Shown here: piece by piece, positions 23,990 to 35,457 of the stretch
Numbering within the stretch: position 1 is the stretch's first letter
Layout of the letters: each line of letters starts with the position of its first letter
DNA from: Portulaca oleracea
Lineage: Eukaryota; Streptophyta; Magnoliopsida; Caryophyllales; Portulacaceae
Length of the DNA: 64,000 nucleotides
Direction of reading: 5' to 3'
NCBI GenBank assembly: GCA_029582165.1
Contig: CM055873.1
Location: forward strand, 46,369,295 to 46,433,294
The notes under the pieces: generated by a model
Told to the model about the DNA's origin: nothing
What the model saw: the letters and a program-made list of their open reading frames with translations, nothing else
Databases searched by the model: none
Translations under genes and position numbers: made by a program

Positions 23990-24020
<31 letters not shown>

Positions 24021-24542
24021 CCATCATCATCGTTGTCGCCATCATCATCATCATCACCATCACCATCACCATCACCATCACCATCATCACCATCTGGTGG
24101 CACGTCGATTATAGCCTGCGGTGATGATGATGATGGTGATGGTGGTGGTGGTGGCAGCGGCGGTGGTGAGAGGGTGGGGGTTGGGGGTGGGTCGGGGAGA
24201 TGGGTGGGAGAGGGGGGGTTGGGGTGATAGAGAGAGAGAGTAGAGAGGCTGTGAGAGAGAGAGAGGAGAGAGAGAGAAAGAAAAAGAGGGATTGGGTTGA
24301 GGTGGATTTTTTTTAAAAAAAATTTGATTTATTTAATCCAACTCAGCAAAAATAAAAATTTCTTTTTTTTTTTTTTGCTAAAACGCCGTCACGTCAGCTT
24401 TCCGGCCTGTGGGATTCGCCGGAGGTTCGTTAGAAAAATTAACATGTTAATGTGGGTTCGTTGTAAATTACTAGTAGCTTGCAAGGTTGGTTCGTTATTT
24501 CAAAGGACCCTCAAAGGTTGGTTTATTAGATTCCAATTTCCC
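23389..24542. mobile_element. Foldback Mutator-type element with 9-bp target duplication
   Basis: Left end GGGAAATTGGAATCTAATAA, right end its exact inverse. The arms remain inverted copies for roughly 420 bp, through GACGTGGCGG, a TTTTTATTTTTGCTGAGTTGG stretch, and GA/CT repeats to CCACCC repeats. The small loop consists of (CAT)n and (CCA)n microsatellites. The 9-bp duplication TACAAAAAA is perfect at 23380-23388 and 24543-24551, as expected for Mutator-type insertion. The first bases match the MITE at 44376 (AGGGAAATTGGATTCTAATAA), so the same transposase may mobilise both. No protein is encoded; the long poly-Asp/Gly frames are microsatellite. Confidence 0.88.
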
Positions 24543-24598
24543 TACAAAAAATTGTTGTGAGATACCCTATATTTTGCAGAACCTATTTTTTTGGAACC

Positions 24599-26178
24599 TG
24601 TAGACACAAAGTTCAGTCGAGCAGAACAGACAGCATCAGTAGCCCAAGCTCATGTGAGTTTAGCAGATATGGGTCCAGCAGAATTCACTCAACACAGAAT
24701 GCAGAGCGACCCCATTTCAAGCCAAGGAGGTCGAGCAGATTTTGGGCCCAATTTTGGAAGGAATGGCGCGGATTTTCGGGGCCAACTACAGATGGGATGG
24801 CGCGGATTTTCGGGCCCAAGTACAGACGGGATGGCGCGGATTTAGCAAATCTTGGCGGATCCGGGCAACCCAGATTAAATTCACGCGGATCCAAGCTCAA
24901 ACCCGGATGAGAGTCGCGCGGTTTTTTTTGGCCCAACATCGTCTGGGCTCGCGCGGATCTTGGCGGATCCGGGTCCGAATCCAGCATAAAAATCACGCGG
25001 ACCCCGGCTCCAGCTTAGATGGGATCCGCGCGGATTTGGTATACTCAGACCCGGCAAGACACGGAAATCCGCGCGGATTTCACTGGTCCCGGTTAGTGCA
25101 GCGGTTGTGCGGTTTACGGGCCAAACAGAGAAACGGCCCAAGTACTGGGAAATTGGAAGAGCTGCGCGGATTTGTCAGCTTGACCTAACCCTACTACCGT
25201 CTATATAAATCCGTGCAGATCCTGTGAAAATGAGGGGGATGACTAAAAAAAGTTTACGGAAAGGATTCTGACAAAAATTGAGAGAAACACCTTCGAGGGT
25301 CGACTGCAGGAAATCCGCGCGGATTTCCGTGTAATACTACCACAGTTCAAAACAATTTGGGTGAAGACGTCGGGAATCTCTCGAGGCTTGCCAAATCCGC
25401 GCGGATTTGGTAGGTTTCTACCTTAGTTTTTTTTCAGTTTTCTCTTTCGGTTGTAACAATGTAAGATCGATAGCCCCGCCCGTTGTACCTTTTTTTATTT
25501 TTTGTACTTGTTTAAACATTAGTTAAGTTTATGCATGTTCCTTTTAATTCTTTGTGACAACTTTTTTTTAGTTCTTTTTTTAAACCCGACCTAGTAAGGG
25601 CCGCTTTGGCGGACGATGCAAGGGCACCCCCCTACATCGATACCTTTACCCCCGGATCCGAATTTTGGTTCGAGACCGGAGTCACTTTCCCTTTTGTTAA
25701 TTTTGTGTAAAATTAACTGGCGACTCCTCTTTTTTTTGGTATTCACCTAAAAATTGACTTTTATTTTCTTTTCGATACATGCAAGATTATCAGCATCAAA
25801 AGAGCTTTGGGACGAAGATCACTGCGGCGCTACTGGGGAGCCTCGGATCCGCGATCCGGATCCACAGTGGATGTCGGTGATTCTCGCCTCTGGCTCGAAT
25901 GAACTGAAACGGAAAACCCTAAAATTTTGGCCCACGGTGGACTGGGATCCGCGCGGATCCCAGTATGTTCGACCGTTTTTTGCTTGTTTTCTTGGGTTTT
26001 TTTTTTTAAAATCTGCATGTGTGTTTAAGATTATAAAGGTCAAGTTAAAGTGAAGTACCATCATCCGAAAATCTTCTTTAAAAGAGAAAAAGTACACCCT
26101 AGGTTCAATAAGCAACCCTACGTCGATTCGACACTCCGCGGGGGACCGCGCCCCTCCCGGGGGGCCGCGGGCCCTACA
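24599..26178 (+). repeat. 5' LTR of the gypsy element
   Basis: 1580 bp, TG..CA. TATA box TATATAAAT at 25202-25210. Perfect copies of ATCCGCGCGGAT at 25024, 25067, 25313, 25395 and 25947, plus several GCGCGGATTTTCGGG units near 24770-24845. Ends in the GC-rich GGGGGCCGCGGGCCCTACA-type sequence (in part). Open frames across it are repeat artefacts. Confidence 0.95.
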
Positions 26179-26200
26179 GTGGCTACTCCACTGGGGACTT
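26179..26200 (+). promoter_or_regulatory. Primer-binding-site region of the gypsy element
   Basis: GTGGCTACTCCACTGGGGAC follows the LTR directly. Its layout (TGGC.ACTC..CTGGGGA) is the form familiar from Tat/Ogre elements, where a cytosolic tRNA primes minus-strand DNA. The tRNA identity was not determined. Confidence 0.6.
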
Positions 26201-27891
26201 ATTAGTGGGTAAGACTTGAAAAGTCGGGTTAATTTTCTTTAAAAAAAAAAAGTTGTCACTTTTTTTTTAGGCATAATTGCATTCACGGGCCTTCCCCTTT
26301 GTTGGGCACACAAGGCACCGTTTAGGTCGTCCCTATGTTTACCATTTCGGGAAAGCATTAACCATTCAACTCAGGTGGGTCCACTTAGACCTTCACCGAG
26401 CCGGTGGTTGCTTTCCCACTCGTGCACCACTCCCTAATCCATATGATAAAAGGGAGCAACCCAAATGTGTTAATCTTGCCATGCACCCCATGGAAGATCA
26501 AATACTCAGGACACGAGCTAGAGGTTAGGATGAACCAACCTTGAACCCATAAACTTAGACCCTTGGTTAGGTTGGAGCTCACTTGTGTGCTATGTGCTTT
26601 ATGTAGCTTCTCGAACCTGGAGTCATGCAGTAATGCTTAGACGGAAAAAAAAACAAGTAGAGTCGTTTTTTTAGTGTCGGTGGGCCAAGATAATTACTTT
26701 GGTCTATACAAGTTCGGACCCGGGAGGTTCACGCGGATTCGGAGTTTAGGTTACCCAACAAATCCGCGCGGATCCCATGATCGGTCGGCCTTGTATAGCC
26801 CAAATTAATGGTCAGGCTTTCAGTCGTCAGTCTCGGTTTGGGCTTTGTAGCGCTTTTTTTGAGCCCGAAATCCGCGCGGATTTTTGTGTGCTCGGGCTCT
26901 ACCGCGCCTAAGCCAAAGTGTCTGCTAGGGTTTTTGTGTCGGGTTGTGGAGGCTGACTTGGCCCATACGGAGTTTAAGCTCCTGAAATCCGCGCGGATCT
27001 CAGTCAGAGCAGAACCCGTATGGTCCAAGTCGGTATTTCTGTTTTCCTTTTGTGTCGTGTCGCTTTTGAAATTTGGCCCATACATTGTTCAAATCCATAG
27101 AATCCGCGCGGATTCCAGGACGGGCTGGGCTATGTATGGTTCAAATTCTTGTGGTTTTTCTTCATCTCTTAGGTCTGACCTGGATTTAGGCTCAGTAGTG
27201 AGCCTGAGCCCAGGAAATCCGCACAGATCTCACTGGGCCTAAGCCCATGAAATCCGCGCGGATCCTGATGAGCTCGGTCACTGCCAGGCCTAAATTTAGG
27301 TGTCTTTAAGGTCTCTAGCTTGCATTTCCGTGTGCATGAGTTTGAGTTTGTTTTGCGTCGGCAGAACATTTGGGTGGCACAGGGTTGTTGGGCCTCGTGA
27401 GTCCTCGCGGATTTTGTGAGTGGGCCCACCCCTATGTGATCCAAATGGGCTCTTCGGTCTGTCTAGTCGGCTAGAAACGGTATGTTTAGCCCTTATGTGA
27501 GGCCTGAGATCGTTTTCAAGTTCGGCCCGATAAGGTCTAAATATGTCATTCCAGGCCAGAGTCTGCATTTTGCATAAGAGCTTTATTTGAGCTTCGCATA
27601 TGATTTTGAGCTTTAGTTCGATCATTCGGGGACCAAATAGAATTCTTCATCCATTGCATGCATGAAGTTTTAGAGCGACGTTGAGCTGAGTCTTCGAGTT
27701 CATCCACCTTTCAGGGGCAAGATAGGTTGGTTTCGGGTTTATCAGCGGGGCGAGACGGGTCGGTTGGAAACTTTTGACGTCCACTACGATGCGAAGATCG
27801 GGTATCATCTGAGGCAACTAATTCAGGAGCAACAGACGAAGAAGCATCTGAGGAAGGTGTTGAATCTTTTGTAATTAACCCATCTGAGATA
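26201..27891 (+). other. Gypsy leader with palindrome repeats
   Basis: Untranslated leader of about 1.7 kb. Perfect ATCCGCGCGGAT at 26762, 26870, 26987, 27102 and 27252, spaced 108-150 bp, each in a GAAATCC..-type unit alternating with words such as TTGGCCCATAC. No frame with known protein similarity before the gag start. Confidence 0.75.
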
Positions 27892-30800
27892 ATGTCAGAT
27901 CCCAATGATGATCATCCTGAAGATCATTCGCCTAATGACCATGGAGAAGAGCCGGTGCCTCCTCCACCACCTCCACGTAACGACATGGAGCAATTGACCA
28001 ACATAATTCTGAATATGCAAGTCTCTATGAATGCTCAATTAGAAGCACAAAACCAAAGAATTGATGCCGTCATTCACGCCATGGAGGAGGTGAAAAATTC
28101 AAATGTGAAGAATCCCCCTACGAGCGAAATAGAACAATCTGGGAGAGAGAAGGACGGATCGGTCCACGGGGTTTCGAACTCGAGACTTGATCGCATTGAG
28201 CAAATGTTGAAAGAGTCTACACTCTTTAACAATCAATTCATGGATGATGTAAGTTTCACGCCCGTCCCCCGGGGTAGACTTCCCCCCAAATTCAACATGC
28301 CTGATATCAAATTTCATGGTGTCGAGAACCCACATCAACATGTACGGAATTTTCTGGGGGCTATGACGCTGAAAGGAGTTGAGGAGGACATTTATCACAT
28401 CATCTTTCCTTGGACTTTAGGTCCAGACGTCATGAAATGGTATAGTACGCTCAGTCCCGCCAAGACTTCACAATGGAGCTCACTTTGCAAGGAGTTCCTA
28501 CATCAATACTCCTACAATGTCGACATGCCTGTCACCTTAAGGGACATGGAGCTAATGAAGCAAGGAGAAAGGGAATCTTTCTCAGACTACTTCGCTCGAT
28601 GGAGATCAAAGGCAGCCCAAATGGTAGATCGACCCTCGGAGGAACACCAAGTTGATATGCTTATTCGAAGCCTGCAACCCTCATACAACACTCATCTGAG
28701 ATTTCAACCTCTCAAAGACTTTGGCACACTGAGATTGGCCGGCACAAAGATCGAGAGTGAGTTCGCTAAAGGGGTTACAACTGGGGGCTGGAAGAACACC
28801 TACACTAATAAAAAGTCAGCTGGCCCATCCACATCGGCTAATAAAGGAAACGAGGTGAATGCTTTACAACGCTACACCGAGTATACCCCGATAGACACTT
28901 CATATGCTCAGGCCTTGGAGCGCCTATTAAGCAAGGGAATGATTACTCTTCCCGACTTAAAACCTGAGCCGAAAGAGAAGCCACGTGGTTGGGATGCTGG
29001 TAAATTTTGCAAGTATCACAGGGCGCGAGGACATGATACTGAACAGTGTTTCACCTTGAAGAATAGAATGGAGGAGATGTTTAGGTCGAAGCAACTGCCT
29101 TTACCGAAGGCAGCACGGAAGCCGAGCAACACTGGAAACCCACTAGGTTCCTTACACATACATGCTATTTCTGAGGAGTGTGAATGGGATCCTTCTGATT
29201 TCATTACCGATGCAAAGAAACCAACTTACATCACGCGCTATTTTTCCGAGGACAATGAGGTTAATGGTTTATGGGTTAGCGATGAGGAAGATGTCTATGG
29301 CGAACCTCATGCTCAGAATGGCACCAACAACTTTAGGGACTCTGACAGTGACGACGACTTTTGGGGAACAGCAAAATCCGGGGAAACCAAAACCCCGGAT
29401 GTCACTTTCCTCACAAGATCAGGACGCCATAATCATCCAGGAGGTCCTTCCCAAGTCCAATCTCAAGACAAAGGGAAGGAAAAAGTAGGGGAGACAGTGG
29501 TCCCTACCCCTGAAGAGGACCTTGTGTTAAAGCAGTTGAAGAAATTGAAGATGGATGTTACGGTCTGGCAGTTATTGGCAGCTTCACAAAAGCACAGACA
29601 GGCGTTAATCGAGGCTTTAAGTAAACTTGAAGTATCGCCTGAAACCACACCCGAGGAAGTAGTATCTTTTGTCACTTCAGGCCAAAGTACTATAACCTTT
29701 AGTGATGAGGATTTGCCCAAAGAAGGCTTTGCACACAACAAGGCCTTATACTTAACTGTGGGTTGTTCTAATAAGGTGATACCATTGGTATTGGTTGACA
29801 ATGGATCTGCTGTAAATATTTGCCCATGGAGGACAGCTCAAAAGCTGGGTATTCAACCTCATCAGCTTACTCAACAAGCTATCCAGCTTAGGGCTTATGA
29901 CAATACTCCTAGGCGAATTTTGGGTTCAATCCTCTTGCCAGTCACTATGGATACAATTTCTAGCAATGTTGAGTTCTTGGTACTAGACATTCCGGCTTCC
30001 TTTAATCTCTTACTAGGGCGCCCTTGGTTGCATGAACAACGAGCGGTGTCGTCTACCTTGCATCAGAAAGTAAAGCTATCGGTCAAGGGTCAGGTGGTGA
30101 CCATCAAGGGAGAAGAGTTATCCGCGATGATTACTTCTAAGAAGCCGAGGTTGGAAGTAGAACATAACTCTAAGGATGAGGAATTCCATCATTTCGACAT
30201 TGTTGCTGCCTTGGATGAGGACGAAGCACCTTTGGACTTCTATCCTTACTCGAATAGGAAGGTCAACGCTATACTCAAAAGACAAGGTTACTTTCCTGGT
30301 TTACCTTTAGGAAGGAGAGCACAAGGGCCCACATCCGTTCCCTTGACTCAAAAAGGAAACTATCGTTTTGGATTGGGATACACTCCGACGGAGGAAGAAC
30401 AACGATTGGCCAAGAAGGCTGTGATCGTCAAGAAGAGCGAGCCAATACCGCTTTATAGTGTGAAGCCGTATCTACTCACGCTTAACGGTCAGTTTGTGAA
30501 AGAAGGAGATTATTTTCCCTACTTCGGCTTTCCAGAGCCATACTACTTGAAAAGCAAGGGGATTATGGTTCCAGGATTGGAGATTTTCAGTGACTGCATG
30601 CTTCTCGAGGAAGAACTTTTCACGCCAGCACGGGAGAGCAAGACCCCACTAGATTGGACTCATTTAGCCGGGAGTAACATCTTTGGGATGTTGTTTGGTC
30701 GAGAGGCCCGAAAAGAAGAGAGACCTGTGGAGGCACTTTCTCTAGCCTTATCAAGCATGGATTTTGATCCTACCGAACTCATCACAACATGGGGCCAGGA

Positions 30801-31434
30801 GAACAAGCAAGTCACCTGGATATCGGCTGATGGAGATAAAGAGTTCACCTTAGCTATAGGAGAGTCTATGCATGGATCTGGGTCTAGTCCTCATTCTGTT
30901 CATGTTCCATTTTCTGAGTCTGTCTTAGAGTCGGGCCTTAAGCCCACTAAGTCCGTTGCATCCACTTCTGGAGGGTCTGTTGAGTCATCTGTTGATGTTC
31001 TTGTTTCTCAATTCAATGAAATGAACTCTTTCGCTTACGACTCTTCTCATCCCCTATCCCTGAACTGCTTTGCCTCAAAAGAAAATAATGATGATGCTGT
31101 AAACGAATCTGAAATCCCTAAAGATCTTTTAGAGGCTGTAGAGGAACATGAGAATCGAATTTCAATAATTGAAGAAACCATAACCGTAAATCTGGGTACC
31201 CTGGAAGAACCTAAATTGACTAAAATCGGGAAATCTTTAACCCTCGAGGAGCAAGAGCAATTTACTCTACTTCTACGAGAATTTGTAGATGTCTTTGCCT
31301 GGTCATACCAAGACATGCCCGGCATAGACAGAGAGATAGCTGAACATAGAATACCGCTTTACCCTGATGTTAAACCAAGAAAGCGAAGCCGTCGTATGAA
31401 ACGAATGGGCATTGAAAATCAAGGAGGAAGTTGA
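27892..31434 (+). CDS. Gypsy Gag-protease polyprotein, running into RT
   Basis: 1180-codon open frame, the best preserved part of the element. A proline-rich N-terminus (about residues 22-30) and coiled-coil-like Gln-rich segment are followed by the Gag domain at about 160-290 (KWYSTLSPAKTSQWSSLCKE, YFARWRSKAAQM). A zinc-knuckle-like CKYHRARGHDTEQC lies near 371. An acidic linker is followed by the aspartic protease with LVDNGSAVNICP near 634 (Asn-Gly-Ser in place of the usual Thr/Ser-Gly, as in Tat elements). A G-patch-like GNYRFGLGYTP lies near 823. The frame ends at the start of RT (FAWSYQDMPGID) by a frameshift near 31390-31430, so RT would not be made from this copy. Confidence 0.92.
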   Translation: MSDPNDDHPEDHSPNDHGEEPVPPPPPPRNDMEQLTNIILNMQVSMNAQLEAQNQRIDAVIHAMEEVKNSNVKNPPTSEIEQSGREKDGSVHGVSNSRLDRIEQMLKESTLFNNQFMDDVSFTPVPRGRLPPKFNMPDIKFHGVENPHQHVRNFLGAMTLKGVEEDIYHIIFPWTLGPDVMKWYSTLSPAKTSQWSSLCKEFLHQYSYNVDMPVTLRDMELMKQGERESFSDYFARWRSKAAQMVDRPSEEHQVDMLIRSLQPSYNTHLRFQPLKDFGTLRLAGTKIESEFAKGVTTGGWKNTYTNKKSAGPSTSANKGNEVNALQRYTEYTPIDTSYAQALERLLSKGMITLPDLKPEPKEKPRGWDAGKFCKYHRARGHDTEQCFTLKNRMEEMFRSKQLPLPKAARKPSNTGNPLGSLHIHAISEECEWDPSDFITDAKKPTYITRYFSEDNEVNGLWVSDEEDVYGEPHAQNGTNNFRDSDSDDDFWGTAKSGETKTPDVTFLTRSGRHNHPGGPSQVQSQDKGKEKVGETVVPTPEEDLVLKQLKKLKMDVTVWQLLAASQKHRQALIEALSKLEVSPETTPEEVVSFVTSGQSTITFSDEDLPKEGFAHNKALYLTVGCSNKVIPLVLVDNGSAVNICPWRTAQKLGIQPHQLTQQAIQLRAYDNTPRRILGSILLPVTMDTISSNVEFLVLDIPASFNLLLGRPWLHEQRAVSSTLHQKVKLSVKGQVVTIKGEELSAMITSKKPRLEVEHNSKDEEFHHFDIVAALDEDEAPLDFYPYSNRKVNAILKRQGYFPGLPLGRRAQGPTSVPLTQKGNYRFGLGYTPTEEEQRLAKKAVIVKKSEPIPLYSVKPYLLTLNGQFVKEGDYFPYFGFPEPYYLKSKGIMVPGLEIFSDCMLLEEELFTPARESKTPLDWTHLAGSNIFGMLFGREARKEERPVEALSLALSSMDFDPTELITTWGQENKQVTWISADGDKEFTLAIGESMHGSGSSPHSVHVPFSESVLESGLKPTKSVASTSGGSVESSVDVLVSQFNEMNSFAYDSSHPLSLNCFASKENNDDAVNESEIPKDLLEAVEEHENRISIIEETITVNLGTLEEPKLTKIGKSLTLEEQEQFTLLLREFVDVFAWSYQDMPGIDREIAEHRIPLYPDVKPRKRSRRMKRMGIENQGGS

Positions 31435-34399
31435 GAAGCTTGATTAAGTGCGGGGTTCATTAGGGTGTCGGAATATCTACAATGGGTAGCGAATGTAGTC
31501 CCGGTCCCGAAGAAGGATAGGAGTGCGGATGTGTGTGGACTTTAGAGATCTAAACAAGGCGAGCCCAAAGGATGACTTCCCTTTACCTCACATTGATATT
31601 TTGGTAGATAACACTTGTGGTCATGCTCTTCTCTCCTTCATGGATGGGTACTCGGGTTATAATCAAGTCAAGATGTCTGAGGAGGATATGGAGAAGACAA
31701 CATTCATCACTCATTGGGGTACATTCTGCTACGTAGTGATGCCATTTGGGTTAAAGAATGCGGTATGACCTATCAAAGGCGCCACCACATTGTTGCATGA
31801 TATGATGCATAGGAAGCGAGGTTTACGTGGATGATATGATTATTAAATCCGTCGATCGCGAAACACATTTAGATAGCCTTAGAAAGTTTTTCCTTAGGCT
31901 CCGTAAGTACGGAATGAGATTAAATCCACAGAAATGTGCCTTCGGGGTGACGTCGGGTAAGCTGTTAGGTTTTGTCGTAAGTTCCAGGGGTATCGAGGTC
32001 GATCCTGCAAAAATCAAGGCGATACAGGAAATGCCACCGCCTAAGACAGAAAAGGAGATAAGAGGTTTCTAGTAGGCCTCTGATACATAAGCCGGTTCAT
32101 AGCAAAATTGACCATGATCTGTGACCCCATATTTAAGAAGCTGAAGAGAGGAGTCAAGCCCGAGTGGGATGAAAAATGCCAAGCAGCCTTTGACAGGATC
32201 AAAGAATACTTGGCCAATCCACCCGTTTTAATGCCTCCCACGCTTGGAAGACCCTTATTGTTATATTTAACTATCACAGAGGCAACAATGGGGGCTATGT
32301 TAGCTCAAAGATACGAAGGTGAAGAACGAGAAATCTACTATTTAAGTAAGAAGTTCTTGGAATATGAGACTCGGTACTCCAACATTGAGAGGTTGTCCTT
32401 AGCTCTTGTTTGGGCAACGAGGAAACTACGTCACTACATGCTTGCTCAAACAGTGCATGTGACTGCTTTCATGAACCCTCTCAAGTATTTGATGGAGCAA
32501 CCATTGGTCAATAGCAGGGTAGCTCGATGGATGGTCATGCTGTCGGAGTTTGATTCTGATTTGTTCCAGAAGGCCATAAAAGGAAGAGTGGTGGCGGATT
32601 TTCTGGCTGAACTACCCGTAGAGGAAGCTTGTGAGGAAGAACTCGAATTTCCTGATGAGGAAATATTTCAAACGCAGAAAGAAACTTGGGAAATGTATTT
32701 TGATGGCGCCTCTAATCAAAGTGGATATGGAGTAGGAATCATTCGATCTCACGAAGGAGCACATACTCGATTTGGTGAAATTGGATTTTGAAGCCACCAA
32801 CAATGTGGCTGAATGAGGCATGCATCATTGGTATGCAAGTCAGGTAGAGATGGGCATAAAATGCATAAGAGTATTTGGGGATTCAAGCCTCATAATCAAT
32901 CAAGCTTCCAATAAGTGGAAGGTAAAAAATGAAGCTTTAGCACCTTATCAAGCTTATGTGAGAGATTTAGCAGAACACTTTGATCAAATAGTGTTTACTT
33001 ATTTGCCTCGGGAGCATAATGAATTAGCGGACGCTTTGGCTAAGATATCATCCTTGCTTAATATCCTGAGAGGAGCCGTTTCTATGCCCATATGTGTAGA
33101 TCGAAGAGCTCAGCCGGCTTATGTGTATTCTTTGGAGGTTTGTGAGGTAGACCCAACTTGTTGGTATTACGATATACACCAGTACCTCACCAAAGGAGCT
33201 TACCCTGAAGGTTCCACTACGAGGTCACAAAGAGCAATTAGACTCTTGGCTTCACAGTATTGCTTGATTCAAGGTCAACTGTACAAGAAAACTGACATAG
33301 GCATCAATTTGCTTTGTCTAAGCCGGGAGGAAGCTAAGAATTTGATGGGAGAAGTTCATGGAGGAGAATGTGGTCCGCATATGAATGGACGGATGTTGTC
33401 CAAAAAAATACAAAGAATGGGGTATTACTGGTCAACTATGGAAGCTGACTGTCACGATTACGTGAAGAAGTGCTACAAGTGTCAAATTTATGCGAACTTG
33501 CAACATCAACCCCCTTCATTCTTGACTACTTTAACATCGCCTTGGCCGTTCTCGATGGGGCATCGATATCATAGGGAAGATCACTCCTAAAGGAACAGGA
33601 GGACATGAGTATGTGCTTGTAGCCATTGACTACTTCACAAAGTGGGTAGAAGCGGCATCATATGCAAAGTTGACTTCTAAGAACGTTGCTAAATTCATAC
33701 TTACAAATATTATATGCCGTTATGGGGTACCTCACGAGTTGATTAGTGATAATGGGGTTCACTTTAAAAAGGAGACAGCAGAATTGTTAGCAAAATACAA
33801 GATCCAACATCATAGATCTTCGGTATATCGGCCTCAGACCAATGGAGCGGTTGAGGCAGCTAACAAGAATATTATCAGGATAATAGAGAAAATGGCCACA
33901 ACTTATAAGGATTGGCCAGATAAGTTACCTTTCGCCTTGTGGGGTTATCGAACTTCTATTCGTACATCCACCGGAGCAACTCCTTACTCTTTGGTATACG
34001 GAGTAGAAGCGGTGTTGCCAGTAGAGGTGGCAATACCTTCACTGCGAATTGTAGTGGAAAGTCAGATTCCAGAAGCGGATTGGGCTAAAGCTAGGTATGA
34101 GGAACTGGTTAACATCGACGAAAGGAGACTCAGAGCCATGCACAATGTCGGATATACCGTAATCGTGTGTCGGGGCATTTAACGGGAAGGTCGGACCTAA
34201 AGACCTTGGAGAGGGTGACATGGTTACGAAGGAGGTAAGGGCACCTATTCGGGACCGAGGAAAGTTTAGGCCCAATTGGATGGGTCCATACATCATAAAA
34301 GAGATCCTTCCAGGAGGGGCTGTGAAGTTAGTTGATCTGGAGGGTGAAGAGTATGCTCAGCTGACTAATTTGGATCAGCTAAAGAGGTTTTATGCATAA
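31435..34399 (+). pseudogene. Gypsy RT, RNase H and integrase, multiply broken
   Basis: Recognisable pieces in order. RT at 31523-31768 (MRMCVDFRDLNKA, FMDGYSGYNQ) and 31827-32072, with the active site just before it (YVDDMIIKS at about 31827). RNase H at 32108-32791 (YLSKKFLEYETRYSNIE, then FDGASNQSGYG) and 32820-33060. Integrase zinc finger at about 33345-33500 (HHCC-type HGGECGPH, CYKCQ). Integrase core at 33613-34182 (VAIDYFTKWVEA, LISDNGVHF, NGAVEAANKN: all three acidic residues). C-terminal domain to the stop at 34397-34399. Breaks lie near 31440-31520, 31768-31820, 32072, 32790-32820, 33560-33610 and 34150. Most are single-base frame changes; some are in-frame stops. Confidence 0.92.
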
Positions 34400-34679
34400 G
34401 GGTAAAAGTGGACATAGAAGCGTGATCAAACCAGCAACTACCCTCAAAGATATTAGCCACTGACTTATTTAAGTCAGCAACTAAATACTTACACTATCAG
34501 TTGAACTACGATGGCCTGATTCCATATGATATGGATACGTAGGAAGCTTTTTCTAAAGTCCGGTCCAAATAAATAAAAATTTCCCGATAATTTATGTTGG
34601 TTATCTGAAGTAACATGAGCTCTTCGCGATTCATGCAACTTAAGACCCTTACAGGGCTTTAATATTATCCGGGCCTAGG

Positions 34680-35195
34680 CGAATCCACGCGGATTTTGCG
34701 AACCTTTAGCCCGAAATATTCACGAAATTTTCAGAGCAGTTTTGGGGCAAATCCACGCGGATTTCAAACCTCGCTCGGCCCAGTTCCCTCGATGAATCCA
34801 TGCGGATTTTACGAACCTTTAGCCCGAAATACTCACGAAATTTTCGGAGCAGTTTTGGGACGAATCCGCGCGGATTTCAGACCATATTCGACCTATTAGA
34901 TCTACGCGGATTTCTTCAAACCTTTAGCCCAAAATACTCATGATATTTTCAGAGCAGTTTTGGGCAAATCCGCGCAGACCTTTTAGGACCCAACACTTCA
35001 AGATCCACGCGGATTTGGTTATCAATCCGGCCCAAAATACTCACGATATTTTCGGAGCAATTCTGGGCAGATCCGCGCGGATCCCTCGCCTTCTAGGCCC
35101 ATTCGTTTCTGAAAATCTACGCGGATCTACTTAACGACCCGGATACTCACTTGATCTTGTCGGAGCAGTTCTGGTCAGATCCACGCAGATTTTGT
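34680..35195 (+). repeat. Tandem array, unit about 110-125 bp, in the gypsy 3' region
   Basis: Four to five imperfect units, each with a AATCC(A/G)CGCGGATTT word, then CCTTTAGCCCGAAATACTCA and TTTTCGGAGCAGTTTTGGG. Perfect palindromes at 34864 and 35071; other units have one or two changes in it. Confidence 0.85.
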
Positions 35196-35457
35196 ATTTT
35201 CCTAGGTCTAACCATTGTGGGTTGCTTTCTTGATGCAAAAATCATCACGGATTTTGCATTTCTTGGAAATAAATTTTCTATGTGCAGAAGTCCATGGGAT
35301 TCCACATATGGAAAATGCTGGAATATCATAAAATGTGATTTTATTATCTAAAAAAAAGAAAGAGCATGCAAATTTACAATTTGCTACTCGAGCGTTCATC
35401 AAAAAAAAAAAAACTAAAAATAATAAAAAAAAAGGAGGGGCAAAGCAGCATCAGTTA

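Noticed and set aside
23729..24227. Frames rich in Asp, Gly, His and Ser
   Set aside because: Translation of (CAT)n and (CCA)n microsatellites in the foldback loop.
24557..25188. Several overlapping open frames of 80-150 codons in the gypsy LTR (and their copies at 38989-39335)
   Set aside because: They are produced by repeated GCGCGGATTTTCGGG units with few stops. No protein family is recognisable and the frames differ between the two LTRs.
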